Part shown: positions 39,536-48,665 of the stretch, piece by piece | Layout: each line of letters opens with the position of its first letter | Numbering within the stretch: the first letter of the stretch is position 1 | Assembly (NCBI RefSeq): GCF_030122845.1 | Contig: NZ_CP126084.1 | Location: 4,860,501-4,924,500 of the forward strand | Origin: Paenibacillus woosongensis | GTDB taxonomy: Bacteria > Bacillota > Bacilli > Paenibacillales > Paenibacillaceae | DNA: 64,000 nt | Direction of reading: 5' to 3' | Made by a program: the position numbers and the translations under genes | Notes under the pieces: generated by a model | Databases searched by the model: none | Told to the model about the DNA's origin: nothing | The model's input: the letters and a program-made list of their open reading frames with translations, nothing else

Positions 39536-39592
39536 CTTTGCGTAAACAATAAATCCAGTCAACCTATTGTCCCGGATAGGTTCTGCTCCTGT

Positions 39593-39811
39593 TTAACGGG
39601 TAGCTCTGTTGTTATCCACGGCTGTGCTGCCAAAAAACTTGATGCAGTACAGAGCAGAGATGCCGACAATCGCATAAATGATGCGGGCCGCTGCGCTGCC
39701 TTGCCCGCCGAAGATCGAGGCTACCAAATCATACTGGAACAACCCGACCAGCAGCCAGTTTATGCCGCCGATAATTAGCAGTGTAAGAGCAATCGTATCT
39801 AATGTTTTCAC
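39593..39811 (-). CDS. DUF378 small membrane protein
   Basis: A 72-residue protein with two membrane helices (about 5-27 and 41-60). It has the GGINWLLVGLFQYDLVASIFG and RIIYAIVGISALYCI pattern of DUF378. Function unknown. The start is a GTG at 39811, 7 bases after AGGAGG. Confidence 0.88.
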   Translation of the reverse strand: MKTLDTIALTLLIIGGINWLLVGLFQYDLVASIFGGQGSAAARIIYAIVGISALYCIKFFGSTAVDNNRATR

Positions 39812-39977
39812 GTTAAATCCTCCTATTGGAAATCAAATTTAGATTATGTTTTGTTATGTTATACTATTTCCTAAAATTACAGCTTTTAAAAACACATTTT
39901 GAAAATATTCGAGCTCTGATAAAAATATCTCTTATAACGAGAGCATTAACACGGAAACTAGTGAATTCAGCAGATAC

Positions 39978-40161
39978 ACAACGGACATGAGATCCGCTAT
40001 TTCCTCATTTTTGCTATTTTCGACGGGCTAACGGACACAGAATCAGCTATTCCCCCGCAATTTACAACATTTCAGGGTCTTTGTACCGATTAACGGAACC
40101 AGGGTCCGTTCGCAGTCACTTTTGGCGATTTTTACATGAATAGAGGACAGAGGGTCCTTTA
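39978..40161. repeat. intergenic repeat cluster 2 (AACGGAC...TCCGCTATT modules)
   Basis: Four modules of the same family as at 27.6 kb. They are 39978-40002 (22 bases identical to the first module of cluster 1), 40027-40052, 40089-40110 (a near palindrome AACGGA...TCCGTT) and a degenerate one at 40141-40161 (AGGAC...GTCCT). They lie in an 884-base gap without genes (39812-40695). Confidence 0.7.
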
Positions 40162-40189
40162 ATTTTTACAAAGTATGTGAGTAACCGTT

Positions 40190-40600
40190 ACTTCTACTGT
40201 CCCCTTTAGTACTACTTCCCAATGTTACTTGTTGCTCCCGTGGTACTTGTTGCTCCCCGTGGAACTTTTTTCTGCCTCCTACGCTACTTACATTGCTACT
40301 ACATTGTTATTACATTGTTATTACATTGCTATTACACTGCTGCTTACTTTGCCCCCTACTTCGGCCATCACCTTGCATTGCTGCCCTCACACCCGCTAGC
40401 ACCGCTATGTCACTGTCACTGAAGCTGTCACTGTCACTGTCGCTACCACCACATATTACCGCTGCCACTACCACGATCACCAACACTGCCCACCACTGCA
40501 CCACCACTTTCACGACCATACTCTCCCCATGGTCCACAGCTTTCAAAAGCTCATTTCCCTCTCTTTCTTTAGCTACACTGCAGCCGCCATCGCATCACAC
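40190..40600. repeat. low-complexity, G-poor tract with tandem repeats
   Basis: The plus strand is rich in C, T and A and poor in G over about 400 bases. It holds two copies of TACTTGTTGCTCCCGTGG (about 40223-40262), five tandem copies of an 11-base unit TTACATTGCTA/TTACATTGTTA (about 40288-40342), and a run of CTGTCA/CTACCA hexamers (about 40405-40500). ORFs across it on both strands are compositionally skewed and have no ribosome binding sites, so I treat them as non-coding. Confidence 0.65.
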
Positions 40601-40627
40601 ATGGCAGCACACGGCCTTGCTCAACGC

Positions 40628-40668
40628 AAAATACCCCGCATTAAGCAAGGCTTAATGCGGGGTATTCA
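40628..40668 (-). terminator. Rho-independent terminator of glnS
   Basis: A perfect 17-base stem with a 3-base loop (40630-40646 with 40650-40666; AATACCCCGCATTAAGC arm), followed by TTTGCG on the minus strand, 30 bases after the glnS stop. Confidence 0.85.
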
Positions 40669-40695
40669 TATGCACAGATACGCAGCAAATCCTGT

Positions 40696-42402
40696 TTATT
40701 TTTTATCCGGCAGCTGGAAGGAACTCTTCAGAGATACGACCAGGTTAAAGACCGGACGGCCCGGCGCCGAATATTTGGAATCGACGTTGAAGTAGCCATG
40801 GCGGAAAAACTGGAATTTATCCTGCGGCTTCACATCCTTCAAGCCCGGCTCCACAAAACCTTGAACGACCTTCAAGGAGTTCGGGTTGAGGTAGTCCATG
40901 AAGGTTTTCTCTTCGCCGCCTTCCTCATCGTCGAGCTGAACCCCTTCCTCCACCTGAACATCCCGGATCAACGGCTCGTATAGTCTGAATTCGGCTGGTA
41001 CCGCCTGCGATGCCTCGACCCAATGGATCGTACCCTTCACCTTGCGGCCGGTAAATCCGCTGCCGCTCTTCGTTTCCGGATCGTAAGTACAGTGGATTTC
41101 CACTACATTGCCTTCTTCATCCTTGATCACGTCATTGCATTTGATGAAATAAGCATGCTTCAAACGCACCTCATTGCCCGGGAACAAGCGGAAATACTTG
41201 CTTGGCGGGTTCTCCATGAAGTCCTCGCGCTCAATATAAATTTCCCGGGAGAACGGGATTTGGCGATGGCCCATTTCCGGGTTCTCGCTGTTGTTCTCAG
41301 CTTCGAGCAGTTCGGTTTGCCCTTCCGGGTAGTTCGTGATCACGACTTTAAGCGGGTCAAGGACAGCCATCGTTCTTGGCGCCTTCAGCTTCAAATCCTC
41401 ACGGATGAAATGATCCAGCATCTTCAGATCAATCTCCCCGTACGCCTTGGATATGCCCGCTTCGAACACGAAAGCCTTGATCGCTTCCGGCGTTACGCCG
41501 CGGCGGCGCAGGCCGGATATCGTCGGCATTCTCGGGTCGTCCCAGCCGTCCACGATGCCTTCGTCAACCAGCAGCTTCAACTTCCGCTTGCTCGTTACCG
41601 TCTGGGTCAGATTCAAGCGCCCAAATTCATACTGGCGGGGAACACTTGGCATCTCCGTCTCCTCGATGACCCAATCATAGAACGGACGCTGATCTTCAAA
41701 TTCTGTCGTGCAGAGCGAGTGCGTGATGCCCTCGATCGCATCCTCCAGCGGATGGGCGTAGGTATACATCGGATAGATGCACCACTTGTCTCCCGTGTTG
41801 TGATGAGAAGCATGGAGAATGCGGTAAATGACCGGATCCCGCAGGTTAATGTTCGGCGAGGCCATGTCAATTTTGGCGCGCAGCACCTTCTCGCCGTCCT
41901 TGAATTCCCCGGCACGCATCCGGGCGAACAGACCAAGGTTCTCCTCCACGGAACGGTCGCGATACGGGCTATTCTGACCCGGCTCGGTCAGCGTTCCGCG
42001 GGTCGCGCGGATCTCGTCGGGGCTTTGATCGTCAACGTAGGCTTTGCCTTTCTTGATCAGCACGATCGCCCGCTCATACATCTCTTCGAAATAATCCGAG
42101 GCAAAATGCAGCTCTTCCCAATCGAAGCCAAGCCATTTCACGTCTTCCTTGATCGAGTTGACGTACTCCACGTCCTCCTTGACGGGGTTTGTATCGTCAA
42201 AGCGCAGATGGGTGCGGCCGCCGAATTCATCAGCGATCGTAAAGTTAATCCAGATCGCTTTGGCATGCCCGATATGCAAATAACCGTTTGGCTCCGGCGG
42301 AAAGCGCGTGACGATCTCCTTCACTTTGCCGCTCTTCAGATCCTCGGTAATAATGTTCTTAATAAAGTTAGGAGGTGTACTGTTGCTGCTGTTATGCTCC
42401 AC
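40696..42402 (-). CDS. glnS: glutaminyl-tRNA synthetase
   Basis: Charges tRNA-Gln with glutamine. Class I motifs are [15 protein letters not shown] (HIGH) and [10 protein letters not shown] (KMSKS-like). Both C-terminal beta-barrel anticodon-binding domains are present, ending near [19 protein letters not shown]. The GTG at 42402 is chosen because AAGGAAAGG lies 9 bases upstream and MEHNSS...[11 protein letters not shown] is the family N-terminus. This gives 568 residues. Most Firmicutes use the GatCAB amidotransferase route, so this gene is probably an old lateral gain. Confidence 0.96.
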   Translation of the reverse strand: MEHNSSNSTPPNFIKNIITEDLKSGKVKEIVTRFPPEPNGYLHIGHAKAIWINFTIADEFGGRTHLRFDDTNPVKEDVEYVNSIKEDVKWLGFDWEELHFASDYFEEMYERAIVLIKKGKAYVDDQSPDEIRATRGTLTEPGQNSPYRDRSVEENLGLFARMRAGEFKDGEKVLRAKIDMASPNINLRDPVIYRILHASHHNTGDKWCIYPMYTYAHPLEDAIEGITHSLCTTEFEDQRPFYDWVIEETEMPSVPRQYEFGRLNLTQTVTSKRKLKLLVDEGIVDGWDDPRMPTISGLRRRGVTPEAIKAFVFEAGISKAYGEIDLKMLDHFIREDLKLKAPRTMAVLDPLKVVITNYPEGQTELLEAENNSENPEMGHRQIPFSREIYIEREDFMENPPSKYFRLFPGNEVRLKHAYFIKCNDVIKDEEGNVVEIHCTYDPETKSGSGFTGRKVKGTIHWVEASQAVPAEFRLYEPLIRDVQVEEGVQLDDEEGGEEKTFMDYLNPNSLKVVQGFVEPGLKDVKPQDKFQFFRHGYFNVDSKYSAPGRPVFNLVVSLKSSFQLPDKK

Positions 42403-42460
42403 GGATATCAACCTTTCCTTATATGATAAACCTCGTTCTGATCCGATTTTTCTTCTTATA

Positions 42461-42489
42461 AATATACCGATAACTCCGCAATAGTTCAA
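42461..42489 (-). promoter_or_regulatory. probable glnS promoter
   Basis: On the minus strand TTGAAC (42489-42484) and TATATT (42466-42461) are separated by 17 bases, about 60 bases before the glnS start. No T-box core (AGGGTGG) was found in the leader. Confidence 0.5.
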
Positions 42490-42672
42490 TGGCATAGGCG
42501 CAGCCCGGCGCTTTTGTTAAGATATAGGGAAGTATAGACCTTCGAAGCTTCCGCATCCTTATATCACAAGGGAACCCCGCTAATTGAGGTCAAGGCTTCC
42601 TGAAAAGTACGTCGATAGACGTGTTTTCATCTAAATGAAGCCATCAATTCATACGAAAGGACGTCATCAAAT

Positions 42673-42933
42673 ATGGCCATCACCCCATTGAAGCTGCCTA
42701 GAGAGCAGCGCGAACAAATGATATCGCTCATTCAGGAATATTTCGAGGTGGAACGGGGCGAACAAATCGGCGATTTGGCCGCAGACGGCATGCTGGATTT
42801 TTTTCTGAAGCAAATCGGCCCTTATGTATACAATCAGGCACTAAGCGACTCCCGCCAGCTTGTGAATGAACGAATGGCATCGCTGGAAGAAGATATCTAT
42901 GCGCTTGAACTGAGACCCGGACGAGTCAGATAA
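42673..42933 (+). CDS. DUF2164 protein
   Basis: An 86-residue acidic, helical protein with the family pattern: EQREQMISLIQEYFEVERGE near the N-terminus, LDFFLKQIGPYVYNQAL in the middle, and a Glu-rich end. Function unknown. AAAGGACG precedes the ATG. It is divergent from glnS. Confidence 0.85.
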   Translation: MAITPLKLPREQREQMISLIQEYFEVERGEQIGDLAADGMLDFFLKQIGPYVYNQALSDSRQLVNERMASLEEDIYALELRPGRVR

Positions 42934-42993
42934 CGCCAGGGACAAGCCTATCTAAACGTCAGCTGCCTCACATAGACCTCCGGCACGGGATGA

Positions 42994-43530
42994 CTATTTG
43001 CTATCACTTGCTGGAGGGATAACCGGGCACCACATTAAAATATCGTCCACATATTCCCCTTCAATGCAATATTCCGCAATCAGCCTGCCCTGCATCATAA
43101 ACCCGCAGCTTTCATAAAAGGCAACAGCGCAAGGATTCGTGCTGAGCACGCGCAGGGAGAGCTTGCGGATGCCCTCTTCCGCAGCCAACTCCTTCATTGC
43201 CGCCATTAGACTGCTTCCAATTCCGAGCCGCCGGTAAGCCGGATGAATCGCCACATGAATTTCATACACATGGCGATGGCATGGCATCGCCGTAGGTGCG
43301 GCAAAACCCAAATATCCGCACACCCGCTCACCGATAACAGCTACGAGCTGGCCGCCTGGCGGACAGTTCCGCAAATATTGCTCCCGGGACGCCCACTTGA
43401 TAGGAGAGGGGCTGGTCCGGCTGGTCCAGGCCAACGCGTCAATCTCCATTAATTGAACTGCGTCCCGCAGCTCCGATCGCCTGATCCAGATGCTGAACTT
43501 CCGAGGCACATCCGTTTCATCGCCATGCAT
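42994..43530 (-). CDS. GNAT-family N-acetyltransferase
   Basis: A 178-residue acetyltransferase. The acetyl-CoA-binding motif A is HPAYRRLGIGSSLMAAM, and a motif B follows with LRVLSTNPCAVAFYESCGF. The late segment resembles ribosomal-protein or small-molecule acetyltransferases; the substrate is not known. ATG 43530 lies 7 bases after AAGGGA; an ATG 18 bases earlier is also possible. Confidence 0.88.
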   Translation of the reverse strand: MHGDETDVPRKFSIWIRRSELRDAVQLMEIDALAWTSRTSPSPIKWASREQYLRNCPPGGQLVAVIGERVCGYLGFAAPTAMPCHRHVYEIHVAIHPAYRRLGIGSSLMAAMKELAAEEGIRKLSLRVLSTNPCAVAFYESCGFMMQGRLIAEYCIEGEYVDDILMWCPVIPPASDSK

Positions 43531-43605
43531 GCCGCCATCCCTTTCCATCGTTCCTAATAATGATGTACTACCATTATACCACTATAGGGAATTTGCTATA
43601 AAATC

Positions 43606-44826
43606 TCATACCGCACGCTCTGGGGCAGCATTTGCCCGGTTCATCCGGGAATGGGCGAAGAAGAAGCTGATGGATAACACCGCGGTCCCGGCAGCCAGCC
43701 AAGCGACCGGCGGAAGACCGCCGCCATCATACATCGATCCCATAATATACGGGCCGATCACTCTTCCTGCAGCTCCCAGACCGCCTACAAGCCCGATATA
43801 GAACGGTGCCTCCTTGCCGCACCGCTCGGCTATAAACGAAGGGATCGCGGGAGAAATCAGCATCTCTCCAAGCGTGGCCAGCACCATCGCCAGCACCATG
43901 CCCGGATAATTGTTCATAATGACGATGACGACGTAGGCCGACAGGTAGAACATCGCGCTAATCGTCATCTGGGCATTCTCCGTACGGGCAAACAGCCGCT
44001 TGATCGCCCCCGTCACCGGCTGAGCGACAAAGATCAATATGCCGTTCAACGTCCACAAATAGCCATAGGCAGTTTTGGACATCCCTTCGGAGATAATGTA
44101 CGGGGACACCCCCGTGTTCCATATCGAGTTGCCGAACCAGAGAAACAGCGAGCCGAGGCCCATATAGAGATAAATTCGCGTATTTCCAAGCAGCAGCCCC
44201 ATCCCCTTGCCTTCGGAGGGAGCCCCTTTCTTCAACTTCACCGCTGCTCCACCGCCGATACCGTCGATCCGTGACAAATAAGCGAAGAAGAACAACGCGA
44301 ACCCGGCCGAGGTTACCCCGTTTAGGATAAAACTCAAATGATACGAAAATTCAGCCAGAAATCCGCTCAGCGCCGTACCGGCGGCTACTCCAATATTGTT
44401 GGCCACATAAATGACATTAAACAGCTCTCCGCGCCGGTCGGCAAACCGAAAGCCGACAAAGGCCTGGATTGCCGGAAGCGACACGGCATTGCAGAAGCCG
44501 ATGAAGCCCATCATCGCCACAAAAAACAGCCAGTAGCTGTTGATAAAAGGCAATGTAAACAATCCGAGCGCATTTAGAATCAGGGAGCCGACGATCAATC
44601 TCTTAACGCCGATTCTGTGATACAGCCCGCCTCCCAGGAGCTGTCCGGCGATGCCGCCGACGGATTGGATCAGAATGACGAAGCCGGCGTCCGCCATGCT
44701 GCGGCCCAGCTCATCAAACACATACATCGACACGAGCGGCCACATGAGCGACCCGCCTGCGGAATTGACAAGACTCGCGACTAGAAAACCTTTCACTTCT
44801 TTAGGATACTGCTCCAAAAATTTCAA
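43606..44826 (-). CDS. MFS transporter (drug efflux-like)
   Basis: A 406-residue permease with about twelve membrane helices. The N-terminal half has DAGFVILIQSVGGIAGQLLG and HRIGVKRLIVGSLIL, the DHA-type loop motif, and a longer central loop with a KKGAPSEGKG stretch. The substrate is unknown. The start is a TTG at 44826, 8 bases after GGTGGG. It is downstream of the terminator of the molybdopterin oxidoreductase. Confidence 0.85.
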   Translation of the reverse strand: MKFLEQYPKEVKGFLVASLVNSAGGSLMWPLVSMYVFDELGRSMADAGFVILIQSVGGIAGQLLGGGLYHRIGVKRLIVGSLILNALGLFTLPFINSYWLFFVAMMGFIGFCNAVSLPAIQAFVGFRFADRRGELFNVIYVANNIGVAAGTALSGFLAEFSYHLSFILNGVTSAGFALFFFAYLSRIDGIGGGAAVKLKKGAPSEGKGMGLLLGNTRIYLYMGLGSLFLWFGNSIWNTGVSPYIISEGMSKTAYGYLWTLNGILIFVAQPVTGAIKRLFARTENAQMTISAMFYLSAYVVIVIMNNYPGMVLAMVLATLGEMLISPAIPSFIAERCGKEAPFYIGLVGGLGAAGRVIGPYIMGSMYDGGGLPPVAWLAAGTAVLSISFFFAHSRMNRANAAPERAV

Positions 44827-44852
44827 CGTTATCGCCCACCATCTGCATGAAG

Positions 44853-44880
44853 AGGAAAAAGCCCTTGCGGGCTTTTCCTA
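44853..44880 (-). terminator. Rho-independent terminator of the molybdopterin oxidoreductase gene
   Basis: AGGAAAAGCCC/GGGCTTTTTCCT stem with a four-base loop, with the T-run inside its 3' arm on the minus strand. It sits 34 bases after the oxidoreductase stop and just upstream of the MFS start. Confidence 0.75.
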
Positions 44881-44913
44881 TACACAAAAATAATTATCTA
44901 GTATCGCGTAATC

Positions 44914-47001
44914 TTATTGATTCGGCAAGCACTTCCGTTGACGCTTTACCTCGACAACAGTCGAGAAGAAAGTCGCCCCATTCCCCATATCGGCAAGGCG
45001 TTCAGGAGTAAGTGCATTCGCACGCTGGCGCTTGCCATCCTGCTCCCACCACAGCCCCTGGCTGACAACGGTGCCCGGCAGCATTTTATCCGTCACCGCC
45101 GCCGTAACTTCGAACTGCCCGCGATCATTCCATACGAGAACCGCGTCCCCGTCAGATATTCCCCGTGCCATCGCATCCTCCGGATGAATTTGCAGCGTCG
45201 GCTCCTTCTCCAGCGCTGCCAGCTTCTCCACATTGGCGAAGGTGGAGTTGAGAAAGCTGTGGTTCGGCGGCGAAATGAACATAAGCGGATAGCGGGAGCC
45301 TGTGCCCGGCCGCCGTTCGCCATCATAGCCTTCCACGAGCGGAACATAAGTGGGCAGCGGCGGAAGCCCGGCCTCGGCCATGCGCTGCGAATACAGTTCG
45401 ATTTTGCCGGAAGGGGTTGGTGGCGCCGTGAAATAACGGCTCTGATATTCCATATCCAGCTTCAGGAAGCGGTGCTCCTTCAATCCATCCAGCGTAATAT
45501 GCTCGATATGCGGATTTTCCGGGTGATCCAGAGCCTGGCGAATCATATCCTCTTCCGTATCCTGAAAGGCCTCCTCCGTGAACCCCATCGCCTGCGCAAG
45601 CAGCTTGAATACCTCCATATTGCTCTTGCTCTCGCCCTGCGGGGGAATGACCGGCTCCTGAAGCTGGATGTAGTGATGCCAGTAGGAGCGGTATACGTCC
45701 GTATTCTCGAAGGTTGATGTTGCCGGCAGGATAATATCCGCATATTTGGCCGTATCCGTCATGAACAGATCATGTACGACCGTGAACAAATCCTCGCGCA
45801 GCAAGCCTCGTTCCACCTTGTCTGTATCCGGGGCTACCACAGCCGGATTCGCGCAGTAGACGAACATTCCCCGGATCGGCGGATCCAGGGACAGCAGCGC
45901 CTCGCCGAGCTGGTTCATGCTAACGATCCGGGCATCGGGATTCCCCCGGAGGTCGGAACGCTCCAAAGCCGTTCCATTGAATTTGGAATAATCGCCGTTC
46001 GCTTTAATGGCGCCGCCTCCCTCGACGAGCCACTGCCCCGTCAGCGCTGGAAGGCAGACGATCGTCCGGATGTTCATGCCGCCGTTGTCGTGATGCTGCA
46101 GTCCGTTGCCGATTTGTATGAACGCCGGGGATGTTTCCCCGTACATCTTGGCTAGCTTGACGATATCATCCGCCGGAACCCCGGTAATGGCTGCCACCTT
46201 GTCCGGCGTATACTGCTTCACATGCTCGCGCAGCTCTTGATGGCCGATAGTATATTTCTCGAGGAACTCCTCGTTCACCAGGCCGCGGTCGAACAGGACA
46301 TGCATCAAGCCGAGCGCCAGAGCCGCATCCGTTCCCGGATGGAGCGGAATGAACCAGTCAGCCCGATCGCCGGTCCGATTCCGGTGCACATCAATAACGA
46401 CGAGCTTCGCCCCTTGCTTGCGCGCCTTTTCCATGATGGACCATGCGTGCATATTCGTGCTGATCGTGTTCTGTCCCCATACAATGAACAGCTTGGCCTT
46501 GGCGGTCTCCTCCGGACTCTTTCCCCCCATGAATCCCATCGTATACTTCCAGCCTACGCTGCCGGCTGCATTGCAAATTCCTTGATCCAGCCGGGTCGAG
46601 CCAATCCTGTGAAAGAAACGTCGGTCCATGCCATCCACGCTCAGCGCTCCCATATTGCCGTAGAAGCTGTAAGGCATAATGCTCTCTGAGCCGTAATCGC
46701 GAATCAATTCCGTAAATCGCCCGGTAATTTCGCCAATGGCTTCGTCCCAAGTTATCCGCTCGAATTTTCCTTCCCCCTTGGCTCCCGTCCGCCGCAGCGG
46801 GTAGAGAATGCGTTCCGGATGATATATACGCTCCGTCATGTTGCGGACTTTATTGCAGATGGCGCCTTGCGTGATCGGATGCGCGGGATTCCCCGTCACC
46901 TTTACGATTTTTCCGTCTTCTTTATGCAGTAACAGGCCGCAGGTATCCGGACAATCCAATGGACACACAGCCGGAAACACTCCATTCTCCTCTCGAACCA
47001 T
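44914..47001 (-). CDS. molybdopterin-dependent oxidoreductase (YoaE-like)
   Basis: A 695-residue catalytic subunit of the DMSO-reductase family. The N-terminal CPLDCPDTCG with a fourth Cys in GAICNKVRN binds a [4Fe-4S] cluster. The molybdopterin domains follow, with FIVWGQNTISTNMHAW, VVIDVHRNRTGDRADWFIPL and the C-terminal cap beginning PLMFISPPNHSFLNS. There is no twin-arginine signal, so it is cytoplasmic. Substrate unknown; it resembles Bacillus YoaE. ATG 47001 lies 9 bases after AGGGGA. It needs the MobA product from about 10 kb away. Confidence 0.88.
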   Translation of the reverse strand: MVREENGVFPAVCPLDCPDTCGLLLHKEDGKIVKVTGNPAHPITQGAICNKVRNMTERIYHPERILYPLRRTGAKGEGKFERITWDEAIGEITGRFTELIRDYGSESIMPYSFYGNMGALSVDGMDRRFFHRIGSTRLDQGICNAAGSVGWKYTMGFMGGKSPEETAKAKLFIVWGQNTISTNMHAWSIMEKARKQGAKLVVIDVHRNRTGDRADWFIPLHPGTDAALALGLMHVLFDRGLVNEEFLEKYTIGHQELREHVKQYTPDKVAAITGVPADDIVKLAKMYGETSPAFIQIGNGLQHHDNGGMNIRTIVCLPALTGQWLVEGGGAIKANGDYSKFNGTALERSDLRGNPDARIVSMNQLGEALLSLDPPIRGMFVYCANPAVVAPDTDKVERGLLREDLFTVVHDLFMTDTAKYADIILPATSTFENTDVYRSYWHHYIQLQEPVIPPQGESKSNMEVFKLLAQAMGFTEEAFQDTEEDMIRQALDHPENPHIEHITLDGLKEHRFLKLDMEYQSRYFTAPPTPSGKIELYSQRMAEAGLPPLPTYVPLVEGYDGERRPGTGSRYPLMFISPPNHSFLNSTFANVEKLAALEKEPTLQIHPEDAMARGISDGDAVLVWNDRGQFEVTAAVTDKMLPGTVVSQGLWWEQDGKRQRANALTPERLADMGNGATFFSTVVEVKRQRKCLPNQ

Positions 47002-47078
47002 GTCAACACATCCCCTATTCTCATGTCTTCCTATTGTTATCATCTTAGAAAAAAGACGGACTGGTGTCTACTGGAACC

Positions 47079-48665
47079 TTAAATTAATCGGCTTGGCGAT
47101 ATGCCATAATACTTCTTGAACAGCTTAACGAAATAGCTCCTATTATCATATCCAAGCGCCAGCGCCACTTCTTCTACGGCTGCACTCGTATCGCTAAGCA
47201 TCTCTCTGGCCCTCTCCATTTTCATCCGAGTCATATATTCAACAAAGGTCTCACCGGTTTCTTTTTTGAACAGCCGGCTGAAATAACTCGAGTTCAAGTA
47301 GAGGTGGTCAGCCACCTCCTCCAACGTAATCTTCCGCCGCAGATTCATTTGGATGTATTTTTGGGCTTCGATGATTTCTGTTTTTTTGCTTTGCTTGGAG
47401 ATTTGATCCATGACGGAGACGGCTTCCATCAAAAATTGGGTCATCCAAGCCTTCAATTCGTGAATACTGCCGACCTGGTCTAGCATCAGTTGGTTTTTTT
47501 TATTTTTAAACTGGTGGCTGTATATTAATTTCAGTTGTATATCAAGCTCAAGTTTATACAAAAATTGCTTCACGTAGATCGGATGAAATTTCCGTTCGGC
47601 GATAAATTGGATAAATGCGTCAACCGTCGGTCCAACATCCGTATTTCCTTCCAAAACCAAAAGATTGATCTGCTCGGCCAGCACAGGGAAATAAGAGAGC
47701 AGCTCCTCTTGGCCTGCAAGCGGCATGATCCGATTTATTTTGCTTACTCCCGGTTCGGCGGAATAGAAAAAGGCGTTAGCCGACTGGAACAAATCCATCC
47801 ACTGGCGTTTCATTTTATGACTATCGCTACCCAGCTCGCCTATGAGAAAAGAAACTTCAACCTTAAGAGTCCCGGCCAAACTTCTCTGCAATTTGCAGCA
47901 AAAACGTTCCGCTTCTGCGTAGGGGTTGATTTTAAGATCCGGCTCGCACGCATAGAGCAGGCAAAATTGCTTAGCCGAATAGGGAAAAAAAAGAATCCGC
48001 GATTCTTCTTGAAGCAACTCTTCCAACATATTCTCAATGACAAACTTTAAAACGTGTTCATTATTGTACCGGGATAAAGCATCCTGATAACTGTAAACAC
48101 TGCCCACCATCGGCAGGAAGCGATTCAGGTTCGGAATCAATCCATAATCGGTCAATTTTGGGATCCCGTTTTCAGGGTCCGTCAACGGGGAGGTCAAAAA
48201 ATCCCGGAGCCACTTTTCCTTTAGGCTGGATTTGCTTTGAACAGCTTGATACTGCAGCTTCTCCACCCTTTGCTGTAAGCGGGAGCTTTCAACAAGCTGA
48301 CTGCGGATTCTCCCGAGAATTTCCTCCATGCCTTCCACATGGAGTGTTTCTTTTAAAATATACTCCTGTACCCCTAGCTGAACCGCTTGTTGAGCGAATC
48401 TGAATTCATCATGACAGGAGAGAATCAGAAAATGCGAATGCCCGCTAAGCTCTTTCAATTTTTTAATCAGCTCTAAGCCGCTCATTCCGGGCATCCCGAT
48501 ATCCGTAACCACCAGGTCCGGCATATTCCGTTCACTTAATTCCAGGGCTTGATATGCATCCGAACAGGCGCCTTCCAATTCAAAGCCATACTTCTCCCAA
48601 GGTATCATATTGCTTAGGAAAGTAAGCACGGCAACGTCATCATCGACAATAATCACTTTATACAT
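47079..48665 (-). CDS. AraC-type response regulator (YesN-like)
   Basis: A 528-residue two-component regulator. The receiver domain spans 1-120 with IIVDDD and the phospho-acceptor Asp55 in LVVTDIGMPGMSG. A long middle domain follows, and a C-terminal AraC HTH pair covers the last 100 residues (ITLEEVADHLYLNSSYFSRLFK and VEEVALALGYDNRSYFVKLFKK, both typical). It overlaps the kinase gene by 8 bases. It is predicted to control the adjacent sugar importer and beta-glucuronidase. Confidence 0.92.
   Translation of the reverse strand: MYKVIIVDDDVAVLTFLSNMIPWEKYGFELEGACSDAYQALELSERNMPDLVVTDIGMPGMSGLELIKKLKELSGHSHFLILSCHDEFRFAQQAVQLGVQEYILKETLHVEGMEEILGRIRSQLVESSRLQQRVEKLQYQAVQSKSSLKEKWLRDFLTSPLTDPENGIPKLTDYGLIPNLNRFLPMVGSVYSYQDALSRYNNEHVLKFVIENMLEELLQEESRILFFPYSAKQFCLLYACEPDLKINPYAEAERFCCKLQRSLAGTLKVEVSFLIGELGSDSHKMKRQWMDLFQSANAFFYSAEPGVSKINRIMPLAGQEELLSYFPVLAEQINLLVLEGNTDVGPTVDAFIQFIAERKFHPIYVKQFLYKLELDIQLKLIYSHQFKNKKNQLMLDQVGSIHELKAWMTQFLMEAVSVMDQISKQSKKTEIIEAQKYIQMNLRRKITLEEVADHLYLNSSYFSRLFKKETGETFVEYMTRMKMERAREMLSDTSAAVEEVALALGYDNRSYFVKLFKKYYGISPSRLI

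Noticed and set aside
40293..40655. 120-codon plus-strand ORF and its minus-strand partner in the low-complexity tract
   Set aside because: They consist of Thr/Leu/Ser or Val/Ser/Asp runs dictated by the DNA repeats, without a ribosome binding site.
42403..42672. T-box riboswitch upstream of glnS
   Set aside because: No AGGGTGG core or following terminator/antiterminator pair was found.
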